A stretch of DNA of 64,000 nt from Prionace glauca. Taxonomy: Eukaryota; Chordata; Chondrichthyes; Carcharhiniformes; Carcharhinidae. The position numbers were made by a program, and so were the translations under genes. Of this stretch, positions 45,442 through 58,079 are shown piece by piece (the first letter of the stretch is position 1; every line of letters starts with the position of its first letter). A model generated the notes under the pieces. It was not told where the DNA came from and did no database searches. It saw only the letters and a program-made list of their open reading frames with translations. The stretch is from positions 13,475,071 through 13,539,070 of the forward strand of contig CM075740.1 of assembly GCA_037974335.1 (NCBI GenBank). The letters run 5' to 3'.

Positions 45442-45764
45442 TCACATACAGCTGGATCTGGAGATGCTTGTTTGAAGCGGGTTTGCTTGAGTCTCGTGTT
45501 TAACCAGACAGGAGTAAAGCTCGTGTGAGTTCCACTCTGAGGCTGACAGAGTCAGATAACTGCTCACACTGAACGTGTTGTCCGCCTCCTGCTGGATCCG
45601 ACTGGTCTCAACCCCATTCCCTCTGACGCTGCCATCGACAGTCCATTCAATCTCCGCAGCTCCCGGGTTAAAACCGCTCACCAAACACACCAGGGTCGCC
45701 ATGTTCTTCGCTGTGATTTGATCCGATGAAGGCGGAAGGAGAGACACAGTGGGGCTCCGTGGAC
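45442..45764 (-). CDS. Ig light chain gene 3, constant (C) exon
   Basis: C1-set light-chain constant domain, 323 nt, TTTCCAG acceptor, phase 1, conserved Cys pair and terminal SRSSCM then TGA. Its VJ-C intron (45765-49658, 3894 bp) is the shortest of the three because of a deletion in an old LINE and an empty site B. Confidence 0.95.
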
Positions 45765-47354
45765 CTGGAAAGTAGAGACAAGGATCGCACATCCATTAAA
45801 AATCAGCATAAGTGACTGAGTCATTGTTCCACCTTCTTCAAATTGTTCTTTTAAAGTTGGTATTAACCTACAAGAATGTATAGATTTTATACATTGGAGT
45901 CTTATTGATGCCAAATACAAAAAGGCCGGGACTCTGTTTCTGGAACATATACAACCTGAGAAGGCTTTTCTTTTTTCCCTGAAAGGACAGGAACATACAA
46001 ATAAAATCTGATCTAAAGGAAATAGTGGAGTTTGAAATATTAAAGTGAAAAATAAGAAGGGAGTTTCAATGCATCCACTTCTGATCAGAGGCAACGCAGT
46101 CCGAGCCAATGTCGCGAACACCGAGAATTTCAGAATAACACTAATCACTCAGAATCACTCAGAACTAAAATTGGAACCTATGCTGACGGCTACATTTCTG
46201 TAGTTTGCAACTCCAAAACTTCGATGCCAAACAGTGAAATCGATTGTTTGCTTCTGTCACCAATTTACTTCTCTGACGCAAGTCCTACATACTGGACTGA
46301 TATTTGGGTTTGTGAACATTCTTCGCCACGGCTTCACACCGTGTCCCGCCCAGACCAACAGTGACGATGCAGCGTAAATCTTAACAAATATCTCCCTGTC
46401 GCAATAGAAATGTTTGGAGACATTTTTTCGGAGTGGAGTGTCACAAACGATTTGCTGCAGCTGAGAGGAAGAGTTTCTAATAAATATTGTAAACAATTCT
46501 AATATATAACAACATAACTTAATGACACCCTCAAAAGGCCAGTAATAAATCAAACATGTCCTCATAATTATTTATCTCACACACCTTGTCGTCAAAGCAG
46601 ATGGACTGTGAGATCATTCTGTGCTTCGGTAGGGAGCCATGATTCTGACATTGGAAGAATGATTCTACTTCACAAACACTTAATTGTGATGATGTTCTGA
46701 GGCCGTGGTCGGCGCTAAGTCAATGCAGGTTTGCATTTTCGTTCCTTTGACATTAGTCGATATTCATAAAGCTGAAAGGGCGTTGTATCAGAATCTTGTC
46801 TCTTTAAGTGACCATTTACCGCTTTAGTTACCATCTATCACAGTCAATGGGGAAACGCTCAGTAAATATGTTAATATATTGTAAGGCTTCGAAGAAAGGG
46901 TTCCGATATGAACATCCATTTCAAACTAAAAGTATCAGGCTAATCTTTTACAATTCGCCCTGACATTGAGGTATTACGTCGCAAAACAGCAATATGGGTT
47001 TTGTCGCTGTCGGTAAAAAATCGATTGTCTTTGGAGCTAGAAATTCGTCTTATATTTTTGTTGGAATGGAATTTGGATGTTGAAACTGAGTCGGCAGACA
47101 AATGCCGCAAGCCCTTATTTCAAACCTGGTATCTTCTTCCTGCGCCCCCGAGAGTTTCGTTGGATCAACTCAAATGTTTGCACCGATGAGCGAGTGTGAA
47201 GACCGAGTTCTATTTAGCGGACTTAAGTGAATTATTTTTACAGCGGCATTTTCACCAGATCTGATTTCTTAAAGTAACAACTCAAATATTCAAAAGCATT
47301 TTTTCCCTTTTTGCCTCATGCTGGTCCATTTCACCGTAATATCGCCCAGTAAGC

Positions 47355-48105
47355 AAATGACTTGAAGAAGCAAGTAATAAAAAAGGGAAAGTAAGATTGA
47401 GAAGGGAAGAGACCCTGACCACAGCTTTCCAATCGGGCCCGGAGCAGGTTTGACTCTCGGAGGCAGGAAGAGTGATGAAATTGTCAAAGGGCGAAAGGTG
47501 GGTGGCATAATTATAGACCAGTGAACCTAACCTCACTGAAGGGAGAACCAATGGAATAAACGCGGCATAATCAAATATAGCGATCACGGCTTGGCTGCCG
47601 GATAATCTCACCCCATAGCGTTAATTGGTATTTTTGAGCAGGCAGCATGAAGCGGTGAATTACGGCAATATTTTTGGTATAGTCTACATGGATTTTAGCA
47701 AGGCCCTTGTTAACTTCACACATAGGATGAACAGGTTGAATCCGAAATTGGCTCAGAGGCAGGGAAGAAAGGGTCCGTATATCAATGAGTGCCTGTATGA
47801 TTGTTCTTCGATGACACAAACTTGGCAGTGTGGTTGCGAACAAGAAAGCTGGAAACGTAAATCCATTTGAAGGCATAGTATTCTGAGGTGTCTGGGCAGA
47901 ATGGATCGGAAAACAGTATTGCCAATGGTTGAGGGGTCGATAAGAACAGAACGTGGATTTGTCGTTAGAAGTAGAAGGTTTAGCGGAGATTGGAAGGGAA
48001 TAGTTTCACCCGGAGGGATATGGAACCTACTGCCAGAGAGGCTGTTATTGGCAAAGTAATGGTCACTTAAACGAACATAGAATGTGTAATTTAAAGGCTA
48101 ATGAA
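47355..48105 (+). mobile_element. Decayed CR1-like LINE in VJ-C intron, unit 3
   Basis: Copy of the 11950-13130 element with about 0.4 kb deleted at about 47853 (the RT thumb part present in units 1 and 2). Confidence 0.7.
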
Positions 48106-48219
48106 TAAATGTTAGATTGTTCCTTGTGAACCAGTGCAGACACGATTGGCCAAGTAGATTGCAACAATTTTGCAAAGATATACCATTCTATGATTCTGTG
48201 AATATATTATATTGCTTTT

Positions 48220-48600
48220 CTCCGCATTGACGCACAGGCGCTACAGTGTGGATATCTATAAGGTACACTGCCGGAACTCCAACAACAGCTTCCAAACCAG
48301 TCATGTCTACCACTGGACCAACACACGGGCACCAAATGCACGGCTACAACACCAGATGGTAAATCCCCAACAAGCCACACAGCATACCAAAGTAGAACTG
48401 TACCGCCTTTCCTTCACTGCCGCCTGGGCAAAATCTCTTAACTCCCTTCCTAACAGCTCTGCGGTGTACCTATGACACTTGGATGACATTGGTTTGAGAA
48501 TGCGGCTTGCCACCACTTTATCCATGGATATTAGGCGGGGTGGGGGGATGGGGTTGGTGCAATGAATGTTACCCTTCTGATCACATCCCATGAGTCAAAT
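48220..48600 (+). mobile_element. LINE 3' end fragment in VJ-C intron, unit 3
   Basis: Copy of the 13255-13625 fragment. Confidence 0.65.
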
Positions 48601-49658
48601 AATATTGGCAGTAATCTCCATCTTTTGTTCTATTACTACTGACAGTCACAGAACCAACAACAATCTGAACGAGTCCACAATAATACTCAAAAACCTGACC
48701 ACCTTATTCCGGGACAGTCCAAAACAGGTTGAATGGGAAGAAAATGAATCATAATTTCCGAAGAAAGCAAATATTCCACGCATCATTGGTATTTGTTGCG
48801 ATGTGATCCAGTTCCAATCAGGGTCGATTATTCCTGGCGGAATTCCGGCAACAATATGGTTATTTTGGTCACCAAAATAATGCGAAATATTAGGCTGAGA
48901 ATTTTGTACTGAACGGTTTTCAGTGAGTTTGGGGACCAGGGGGAGTGAGTCGCACCCAGTCACCACACGATCATTCCGCAGACATAATGCAATCTTGCTT
49001 TGAATGGAATGAAACAGCCTGATGTAAACGCTTAGAATGCAATTCTGACCCTTTAAACCAGACTATAGGGGCAGCGAATGAAAGAACCTGAACCACTGCA
49101 TCCCCTCATACAATCATGGAATTATAGACCACACTAGGTGGCCGATTGAAGCTTGTACAAACTTCCCCATTTAGCTCACTTGCATGCCTGTTTTTGCATT
49201 TTTGAAATGTTTATTGTCTTGCTAATTATAGTTCCGCTCGCAGTGTTCATACAGCTCGGGCACTCCACTCCTAACACTGGCTAAGCGAAGGGAAACATTC
49301 CATCTTTTTGCAATCGCATTCTCAATCATCTCCTCGCACTGCCGGCTGGATCAGATGGTTCAAAATTCTGCCCAGTCCCAGCAGATCAGACCGGAAGCTT
49401 CCAGTGAAATGAGTTTCACTCGTAATTAAAATGTCCCTTTACCCTATCACATAACAGCACACACTCCAGACAATCGCCTGAGTTCTGAGCCCTGCTATCA
49501 CTGAAATATCATTTCCTGCTGAATCAAAGATAACAATATTTTAGGAGCAATCATTTTGATTTGCACGAATTCAGTCCACCTATCCGACCGTTTCCAAGTA
49601 CATTTTGTTATTTAGAAAGCGTCACAAATGTTAGAGGAGAGTTAAGTGATTTACTTAC

Positions 49659-50006
49659 TGCCCAGATTCAAAATCGTTCCGCTCCCGAAAATGATTCTAT
49701 ATGGACTGCTGAGCTCAGCCCCACAGTAATAATCTGCAGCGTCCTCCGATCGCACGTTGGTGATGGTTAAATGCATCTTCGTTCTTGATGAGTCCACAGA
49801 CCCGGCGAATCGATTCGGAATACCCGAAGCCAGACCAGAGTACTCGGACCAAACAAGCACAGGGGCGCTGTCGGGTTTCTGCCAGTACCAGTACGCGTAG
49901 TTGCTGCTAATGGTGCCACCGGACATGGTGCAAGTGATGGTGACGGTCTTTCCCGGTGAGGACGAAATGGATCCTGGTTGGGTCAGGACAGGATCCGCAA
50001 TTGTAC
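49659..50006 (-). CDS. Ig light chain gene 3, germline-joined VJ exon
   Basis: Variable domain fused to J, 348 nt, open, same splice sites as genes 1 and 2. CDR1 is SSNYAY, CDR2 carries SGL, and CDR3 is GAELSSPYRII; the J end is FGSGTILNLG. The first CDR3-proximal residue is Glu here, Trp in gene 1 and Arg in gene 2, so charge differs among the three. The framework differs only slightly (NVRSEDAAD here, NVQSEDATD in genes 1 and 2). Confidence 0.93.
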
Positions 50007-50146
50007 CTGGTGAAATGCAAAGTATTGTCAGTCACACACTGTGAAATGTTGAATATAGCTCACAATTCAGGTTCGTTAAAACACGAGCGCAAAAGCAGAT
50101 AATGTGAATAAAATGAGCGTTACTTCAGGCCGACGCCCGTACTTAC

Positions 50147-50195
50147 TGTGGAAACAGAGTATCAGTGCGGCGAGAACTCCAATCGATTGTGTCAT
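50147..50195 (-). CDS. Ig light chain gene 3, leader exon
   Basis: Same 16-residue signal peptide start as genes 1 and 2, ATG at 50195, GTAAGT donor, phase 1, 140-bp leader intron (50007-50146). Confidence 0.9.
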
Positions 50196-50267
50196 GGTGA
50201 AGGTTTGGGGAGAGGAAGAAGGAAAATAAATCCTGACACGAACGCGCTTCTGAGTCCATTCCAACCT

Positions 50268-50324
50268 CTCCTTAAAAAGACTCAAACACCGCAGGGCGAG
50301 TGAATATTAATAACGTATGCAAAT
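50268..50324 (-). promoter_or_regulatory. Light chain gene 3 promoter: octamer and TATA-like site
   Basis: Octamer ATTTGCAT on the coding strand (50317-50324), 122 bp upstream of the ATG, with the same AT-rich stretch and TTTTTAAGG between it and the leader. Confidence 0.8.
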
Positions 50325-50707
50325 TTCCTGTCACGTGTTATTAGGCCGAAGATCTCCATTTCGGTATTGTCTGATATTTGCAGAATGAGCACGTCAGCTA
50401 TTTTGGAAAAGAAGAAATATAAATCTCCCAAGGCACAGAATAGCATGTAAAATACCTCAATACCCAACCCCCACCCTCCCCAAAAAAAAACAAACGGTGC
50501 AGTGAAACATAAAACAGATTAAATGGATCGTGGCTTGATGTCCGGAAGCCTGTAGATTACAACAAATAAATGTTGCGGGCAGTAAGCTGTTTAATAGGCG
50601 TAACGTCCTTGGCGAATAAATGTAAGACGAAAAGTGTGAGTTGAGATTTCATGTGCACACAGAGAGGCGTAAGGCCGCATTTCTTGGTGGCTTTTCGCGA
50701 TTGATGA

Positions 50708-50884
50708 ATAGAAAGATAGATAGGCAGACAGACAGACAGACAGATAGATAGATTGACAGATAGACAAATAGATAGATAGATCGACAGATAGATAGATAGA
50801 TGAATGGATGGATAGATAGACAGGCAGATAGATAGACAGACAGAGGGATAGAGATAACTAGTCAGATAGATACATAGATTGATG
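50708..50884. repeat. GATA/GACA microsatellite, unit 3
   Basis: Same imperfect GATA/GACA array upstream of the gene 3 leader; the interruptions are conserved with units 1 and 2. Confidence 0.95.
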
Positions 50885-51293
50885 GCTATGCGAAGTGCGT
50901 GAATGAAAGACAAGTCCCGAAGAACATTTCATTACCGACCGAGAATGTGATTAAATGCCAAGACTGCCCACTCAGCTTTATTCAAGTGTTGGAAACCCAC
51001 GGCATCCACAGTGAGTTAAGCCTTGGCAAGTTGAAATGCCCGAGGAAGCAGAGCTTTCGCATGACTTTCATTGTTTGATTTGAGGGGCATATTTGCTGTC
51101 ATAGGAAACAATGAGTTTGAGAATGTCAATGCATTTGCCGACATCGGACTGAGCTGAAAATAGCCGTTTTTTAAAATCAGATTTCTGATGACAGGTGACC
51201 CTCCCCCCAACACCCCCCTCTCCTCCCGCCGCACGACAGTATTGCAGAAGCCATCGTACAATGTTTTATTGCTCCCTCATTTGAAAAATTAAA

Positions 51294-51546
51294 CAAAATC
51301 AAGCAAGCCCTTTAAATGTTGATAACGTTAGCTTGTCACACACCTTCACCCCATGTGTCCTTGAACAATTGTGAGAACTAACATTTCGGTTATGCAGCTG
51401 AGGCGCACAGCGGAGAACGAGAAGAAATGAATTAATTACTTCGCCTGGAGAGCTGCCGATCGCGGTGCAGATGCAGTTGCGTCAGTATAAAGAATTCGAG
51501 AAGGTTGATTGCAGAAAGAGGGCAATCAGCCCATCGCATCCATGTC
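51294..51546. other. 253-bp segment, unit 3 copy
   Basis: Same segment as 35056-35308, nearly identical. Confidence 0.8.
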
Positions 51547-51707
51547 GGTTCTGTAAAGGAGCGATAGATCTGGAATTTCTGTCTTGGTCTTACTCCAGTT
51601 TTCGACATACTTTCTACCTTTTTGTCAGGGATTGTTAAATCATTTTCCGCTAGCCCTTGATCCAGTTGCCTCCAGATCATTAAGAGTCGGAACATATTTA
51701 CCCACCA

Positions 51708-52080
51708 CCAGCCCTCTTCTGTTCCTGTTGCTGTTCACAGGTTATTTCAAATATTTGCCTTCTGGTGATCAAACTTCCCGACATTTGAAGCAGCTCCTAC
51801 TTTCTTTATCCAACACCTTTAAGAACACCTTTATCAAATCTACTGTGCATCTCTAAGGAGAACAACTCCACGTTTCTCGTCCTTACATCTAACTGAGGAC
51901 TTTTATCGCTGGAAACATGCTAATACACCTTCCTGCACACTCTCCAAAGCTCTGAAATACTTAGGAAGAATATTGTCAAGAACTGGACGAATACTCCAGC
52001 TGGGGTCTAACAAAGATAAAAGGGTTAACATATTTGCTTGCATTTGGACTCGGTTGTTGGAATTTTACTGAATCCCGTGT
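51708..52080 (-). mobile_element. Decayed CR1-like LINE, ORF2 3' part, unit 3
   Basis: Copy of the 16960-17330 relic. Confidence 0.6.
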
Positions 52081-52579
52081 GGACAGAATGAACAGTGGGG
52101 AAGGAATATTAAAATTTTACCATTAGTGGGAAAATTTCCAAACGGCGGTCAGGGAGAGGGATCAGGAACAGATAACTAAAGTGGTTAGTCTGAAAGTTAT
52201 CGCAGGGTATTCACTGAAAGCATATGTCTCAGGTCCACGTCATGCAGTGCAGTCAGTACCCAGGGAGTGAGAGGTTTAAGGCCTTGCCTGTGGGTGGAAT
52301 GTACAGAGTTGATATCTGCATTTTGGGGAGAGGGAGACGGGCAGACAGTAGTTCGGATTAATGCAACAAGACAGCAGGAGCAAGAGAAGAGCCACCCTCA
52401 TGGCGTGTGAGTCGAATCGGAAAATGATTGGCATCGGGCCAGGAATGCAGGTTAAAGGTGACTGAAGACGGTAGGCAACTGAAATAACAGACAGAAAGCG
52501 GGCCGACTTCATGGTGATGTTAAAGTCCCAACATCTCCAATGTTTGCGTCCGACTGGAAGCAAAAGAGTAAAAGTTTGC

Positions 52580-54900
52580 GATTAGTGGCAGAGCTAAAGA
52601 TTGGGAAGAATGTAAAAACGGACAAAGATTGACAAATAAAGTAATGACAAAGGAGAACTTAGAGTATGAGAGAATGTTAGCTGGATATATTAAGAACATA
52701 AGAACATAAGAAATAGGAGCAGGAGTAGGCCATCTGGCCCTTCGAGCCTGCCCCGCCATTCAAGAAGATCATGGCTGATCTGTCGTGGCTCAGCTCCACT
52801 TTCCCGCCCTCTCCCCATAAACCTTAATCCCTTCTCTTATCAAAAACCCGTCAACCCGTTTCTTAAAAATATTTAGCGAGGCAGCCTCCACCAGTTCAAC
52901 GGGCAGAGAATTCCAGAGATTCACCACCCTTTGAGTGAAGAAGTTCCTCCTCAACTCTGTTCTAAACCGCCTCCCCTTTACCTTGAGGCTGTGCCCCCTA
53001 GTCCTACTGTCTTTTTTGAGCGGGAAGAGTCTCTCCACCTCTATCCTATCCATCCCATTCATCATCTTATACGTCTCAATGAGATCTCCCCTCATTCTTC
53101 TAAACTCTAACGAGTACAAGCCTAGTTTATTCAGCCTCTCCTCATAGCTCAATCCCCTCAATTCCGGTATCAGCCTAGTAAACCTCCTCTGCACTCCCTC
53201 CAGGGCCAAAATATCCTTGCGTAGAAAGAATGTAAAAATGTCTCCATGCTTTTAAAAAGGAAAATGCTCACTAAAATAAGGGTGGTTACTCTGGAAAAGG
53301 AACGTGGAAAATTCATTATACGAAATGAGGAAATGACAGAAGAATTGATATATTTTCTCTGCCTTGCTGTAGAATAAGGAGATAATGTCCCAGAAATACT
53401 TGCAGGTGAAGAGGGAGAAGGGAGCGAGGAACATAAAGGAATTACAACCACCAGGTCAATGCTACTGAGAAAGCGGTCAGAACTAAAGCCTGTCAAGTCA
53501 TTCGGCCATGATAGAGCTGGGTAAGATACCCTTCGGGAGAGTGGATCCAGACGCGAAGGGCTGATTGGCCTCGTCCTGCATTGTAGTGATTTTATAATTC
53601 TATGAGATCGGGAAATAGCAGATCGATCTCTTCTATTCAAGAAAGGAAAGAAACTGACAACATGTAACTACAAGCCAATTAGCCTTACATCTGTCAAAAG
53701 TTAAATGCTCAAATCTACTATGAGAAGGTTATCGCGTGGCACTTGCAATTATGTAGAGCCAACATGGTTTTGTACAAATGAAGACATACTGTACTAATTT
53801 CATATAGTTACTGGAACAGCTTATTAGTGACGTGAATAAAGGGGAACCTGTAGACTTGGATTTCCAAAACGGATTTAGTAAGAAACAGTTTCAAAGAGAC
53901 ATTGTGAAATGCCAAACAGGAGGACCGTGTATGGGATAATACTCATCAGGAATCGAGGACTGGTTGCCTTACAGAAACAGAGAAGTGGGGGAACTGAGCC
54001 ATTTTTTTGTGTGGGGGGGGGGGGGGGGGCGGTGGGGGAAAAGGGGAAAACTGTAGCTGGCGGTGTATCACAGGATTACATCTGGGGCCTCAACTATTAT
54101 CAATTTATACAAAAGGCATGGATGATGGGACGGATTGATTGCAACTTTTTCTCACGACTATAACACAGGAGAAGAAGTAAATTGTGAGGTTAGCATAGAT
54201 GGTATACAAAAGGATTAAGATAGGCTACGTGAGTGTAAAAAGAAACAGCTGGAGTATATTGTGATGAAAAAGAATTGGTCCACTTTGGCAGGAAGAATGG
54301 AAAGGAGCAAATTATTCACAGGGAGATGAGAGTGCAAAGATCTGCAGCACTGGGGGATATAGGTGCCCCGGAACGTGATTCACAAAACTTGAGCATGAAG
54401 CTGTAAGTGATTAGGAAATCAAATGCAGTGTTGTCACCTATTGCAAATGGGATGGAATATCAAAGTAGGGAAGATTCGCTACAAATGCTTTGTCGTGCTT
54501 TGTTGCGAGCACATCTAAAGTACTTTCCTGTTGGCCCGGGTACCTCAGAATGGATACAATAGCACCAGCAACATTCGGCGAAACGGGACCCTATCAGGTG
54601 AAAGGGATATCATATAGGGAACGGTTGGAGAGTTAGGTCTTGTACCCATTAGTGTTTCGAAGAATTCGAGGCGATCCTACTGAAACATCTACTATCCTGA
54701 GGGGAGTTGAGATGGTGAATGCTGAAGAAGTGCCTCCCCTCCAAGGAGACTAGAAGGACGGGGCGCGAACTAAAATAAGAGGTTTTCCAATTGAGATGCA
54801 GATAAAGAGAAGTTCATTATCCGTGGGAGACATTAGCCTGTGGAGCTCTCTTTACCAGGAATATTCCATCGTGAATGGTAATGGATAATTAAACAACTCA
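52580..54900 (+). mobile_element. Decayed CR1-like LINE ORF2, unit 3
   Basis: Copy of 17830-19590, split by the site C insertion (52691-53221), with the nested SINE tail at 53523-53604. A run of 18 G lies at about 54012-54029. Confidence 0.7.
52691..53221 (-). mobile_element. 5'-truncated CR1-like LINE fragment, site C, unit 3
   Basis: Same insertion as 36452-36982, with identical edges. A 139-codon ORF2 piece (52790-53209) is open and ends GERAGKWS. Confidence 0.92.
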
Positions 54901-54909
54901 CTGGAGGTG

Positions 54910-56252
54910 AAGACATCACAAATGTGCCCATGCTCAATGATCAGTGAAAAAGATAAAGCTAAAGCCTTCGCAGCAATCTTCTGTCACATGTTGCGAAGTG
55001 AAAGATCCATCATGGTCTTCTAAAGAAATGGTCAACATCGCGGATTTCAAGCTTCAGCCAATTCAATTCTCTCCACGTGATACGAGAAATGTCCGAACGC
55101 GTTGGAAATTGCAAAGGCTTTGGGCCCTAGCAATATTCTGTCCACTGCCCTGAAGACTTGTGCTCCAGACCATGCGGCCCCGTCAGTCAAGTTGTTTCAG
55201 TACATCTACAACATTGGCATCTACCCGTCATTGCAGAAAATTGCCCAGTTATGTCCTCTATGCAAAAGGAAGGGCATCTCCAACCTTACTCATCAGGCCG
55301 CTCCAGATCATCAGCAAGTTGATGGAAGGGGTCATTAACAGCGCAATCAAACTGCAGGAACTTAGCAGAAACCTACTCACTGACACATAGTTTGGATTCC
55401 GCCAGTCACTCGGCGCCTGACTTCATTACAGCCTTGGGTCGAACACGGGCAAGAGTAATTGAATGTCAGATGTGAAGTGACTGCCTTTGACGTCAAGGCA
55501 GCACGGTGGAATTAAGGAGCTCGAGGAATAATGGAGGCAATTGGAATCAGAGGGAACAAGCTACGCTGGCTGGAGTCATACCTTCGGGACAACGTAGTGC
55601 CAGGAAATGACCATCTCCAACAACTAATCATTGTCTCTTGACATTCAACGGTAATGCCGCCAGTGTCGACTTCCTAAGGCCGATCATTGACCAGAAACTG
55701 AACTGGTCTTGATATTTAAATATGATGGCTACAAGAGCAGGTCAGAGGGCATGAATCCTGTGGCAAGTGTCTCACTTCCTTACTCCCAAGCCTGTGCACC
55801 ATGTGCGCTAGGCACAAGCCAGAAGTCTGGTGGCGTATTTGCACTAGCCAGGAGAGTGCAACTTCTATAACTTTCAAGAAGCTCACACCATCCAGGAGAA
55901 AACTTGACTGGCACCTCTTCCACAAACTGCCTCCGTCACGATGAACAGTGGCAGCAGTGGGTACCATCTGCACGATGCACTGCAAAAACCCATCCAATAT
56001 CCATGGGCAACACCTTACAAAATCTCACCTCTACCGTCGAGAAGTACAAGGGGAGCAGACACAGGGGAACACCACCACCTTAGCGCTCTCCTCCAAGTCA
56101 TTCGCAATCTGACCTGGGGATATATCGCTTACTTAGACCACAGGGACTGCGCTGATTCAACAAAGCAGTTCACCACCATCATCTCGAGGGGAATTAGCGG
56201 TGAGGAATAAATGCTAGTCTAGCCAGCGATTCCCACATCCCATAAAAAAATG
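54910..56252 (+). mobile_element. Decayed LINE, RT to 3' end, unit 3
   Basis: Copy of 19595-21186 with the same 243-bp loss as unit 2. Confidence 0.75.
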
Positions 56253-56365
56253 CAGAATTCGGTAGATTTCTGATTGAAAAGGGGTCCAAAGAGCATAGGG
56301 GTGGACCGAATGTGCAGTCGACCCCACGATCTCATCAGCCACGACCTTTGGCCTGATCTTCGTTT
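56253..56365 (+). mobile_element. CR1-like 3' tail fragment, unit 3
   Basis: Copy of 21187-21300. Confidence 0.55.
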
Positions 56366-56803
56366 CAGTTCATGTGATGATATGAAACGTGTTCGCGCCT
56401 TTTTGTCTATTTTTATCCTATCAAATTTCTGAACCTTCGGATCATTAATGTGGCGCTGGCAGCATTATCTTTGGTGAATGACGCAGGAAAGGAAGTGATA
56501 GGAACACATTTAGTGGCACTGGGTTCTTACTGCTTCTAATCATTCGGATTTTCTGATATTATGGACATTCACCATTAAAAAGGGGAACTCATGAAACATC
56601 CAAATTAATTGACAATACCTAATGAGAGTATTCAGTAAACGACTTTCATGTCGGAATCCCTATTTTCCAAATATCCACGTATTTTGCCAGGAATTGACAT
56701 TTTGAGATATTTCTCGCCCCATATACACTTCATGTAATTACACGGTCCTTGGTCGATCAACTGCAATATTGCCATCTGCCGGTTCAGCCGCAAAACACGC
56801 ACA

Positions 56804-57120
56804 GGTTCATTGGGATTCGGTTTCGACTTCTTTCATCTGTTGTGCATAGTCCAATAGAAAGCAGGGAGAATGAAATGACAATTATGACATAAAATTTAGG
56901 ATAAATTCGGGAGATCTGATAGCACTTTCGAAGAGAGAAACACAATTTCTGCATAAGGTTCGTTTGGATTCCTTTTAGACTTCTTTCTTCAATTGTACAT
57001 AGTCCAACAGAAAGCAGGAAGAATAAAATGACAATTATAACATAAAATATAAGATAAATTCGGGAGATCTGGTAGTACTTGGGAAGAGAGAAACACAATT
57101 TCTGTAGAAGGGTTATTCGC
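56804..57120. repeat. Two-copy tandem repeat, 153-bp period, unit 3/4 border
   Basis: Same local duplication as 21741-22050. Confidence 0.85.
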
Positions 57121-57299
57121 ACTGTTGTGTTCGACGAAACAGTGTTCAGTCTCTAGTAAATTAAACTTAAATCCGATCCGTGCGTTTATTATGCATTTCA
57201 AACGCTTCGAAGACAGGTGCACGCCCAGCCTCAAACAAGGGAGCAGGAACTAACACTGTAAACAGTGCCGGACGCCAAAGACTGGCGATTAATTGCCGG

Positions 57300-57532
57300 A
57301 TGAGTATTGCAGAGCCCTGGAACAAGCAATGATACTAAATCCCATCATGGTGTCTAGCAATAAACCTTGAACAAAATCAGCTATTATCATGTTAACCATG
57401 AAACTACTGAATTGCTGAAGAAAAACATTCGCTTCATTAACATCATTCCCGGCAGGAAATTTGGCATCCTTACTTAGTACATATGTGACTCCATCGCGAA
57501 AAAGATGAAATCTGAGGACACGTACCAACCAA
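57300..57532 (+). mobile_element. Decayed SINE-like repeat, unit 4
   Basis: Copy of the 240-470 repeat carried by the unit duplication. Confidence 0.5.
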
Positions 57533-58079
57533 GTTAAGAACACCTTCTTTCCTGCTGCCCTCGGACTTTTGAATGGACCTAACTCGCATTAAGTTGATGT
57601 TTCTCCACACCCGAGATGTGACTGTTACACTACATTCTGCACTCTCTCCTTTCCTTCTCTATGGACGGTATGCTTTGTCGGTAAAACGTGTAAGAAAGAA
57701 TACTTGTCACTGTATATTATTATATAAAACAGTGAGAAATCAAATCAAATCAAAAACATTTGTGCTATTAGAAAACATGTGCACAATACATGACCAGCTA
57801 TATTGGTTAGCAGTGGTATTGATGATGAACCTCCTGACCAGATTGGTTTACGTGTTACAGAAAAGCCCGTTCACCTGAACTCGTTCCAAAAGCAGCAGTG
57901 AAGTAAGGCCAAAGCGGCATTGGCGCAAGATTTGGTTTCATTTACGGAGGTATTTACAGATGAGAGGCCAGGAGTGATGGAGTTTGGGGGAAGAAGAGGC
58001 GAATATCAGAGCGTATGTGAAACGTAGCAGAAAACAAGAACATACCTGGTACCATACTGAAAACATACCATTATTGATA

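Larger units (their letters stand above)
40822..57064. repeat. Tandem light-chain repeat unit 3
   Basis: Third and shortest complete copy, with a light-chain gene at 45442-50195. It has lost a block at about 43844 that spans the site A region and most of an old LINE 3' end. It has also lost about 0.4 kb inside an old intronic LINE at about 47853. Site B is empty and site C is occupied. Confidence 0.9.
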
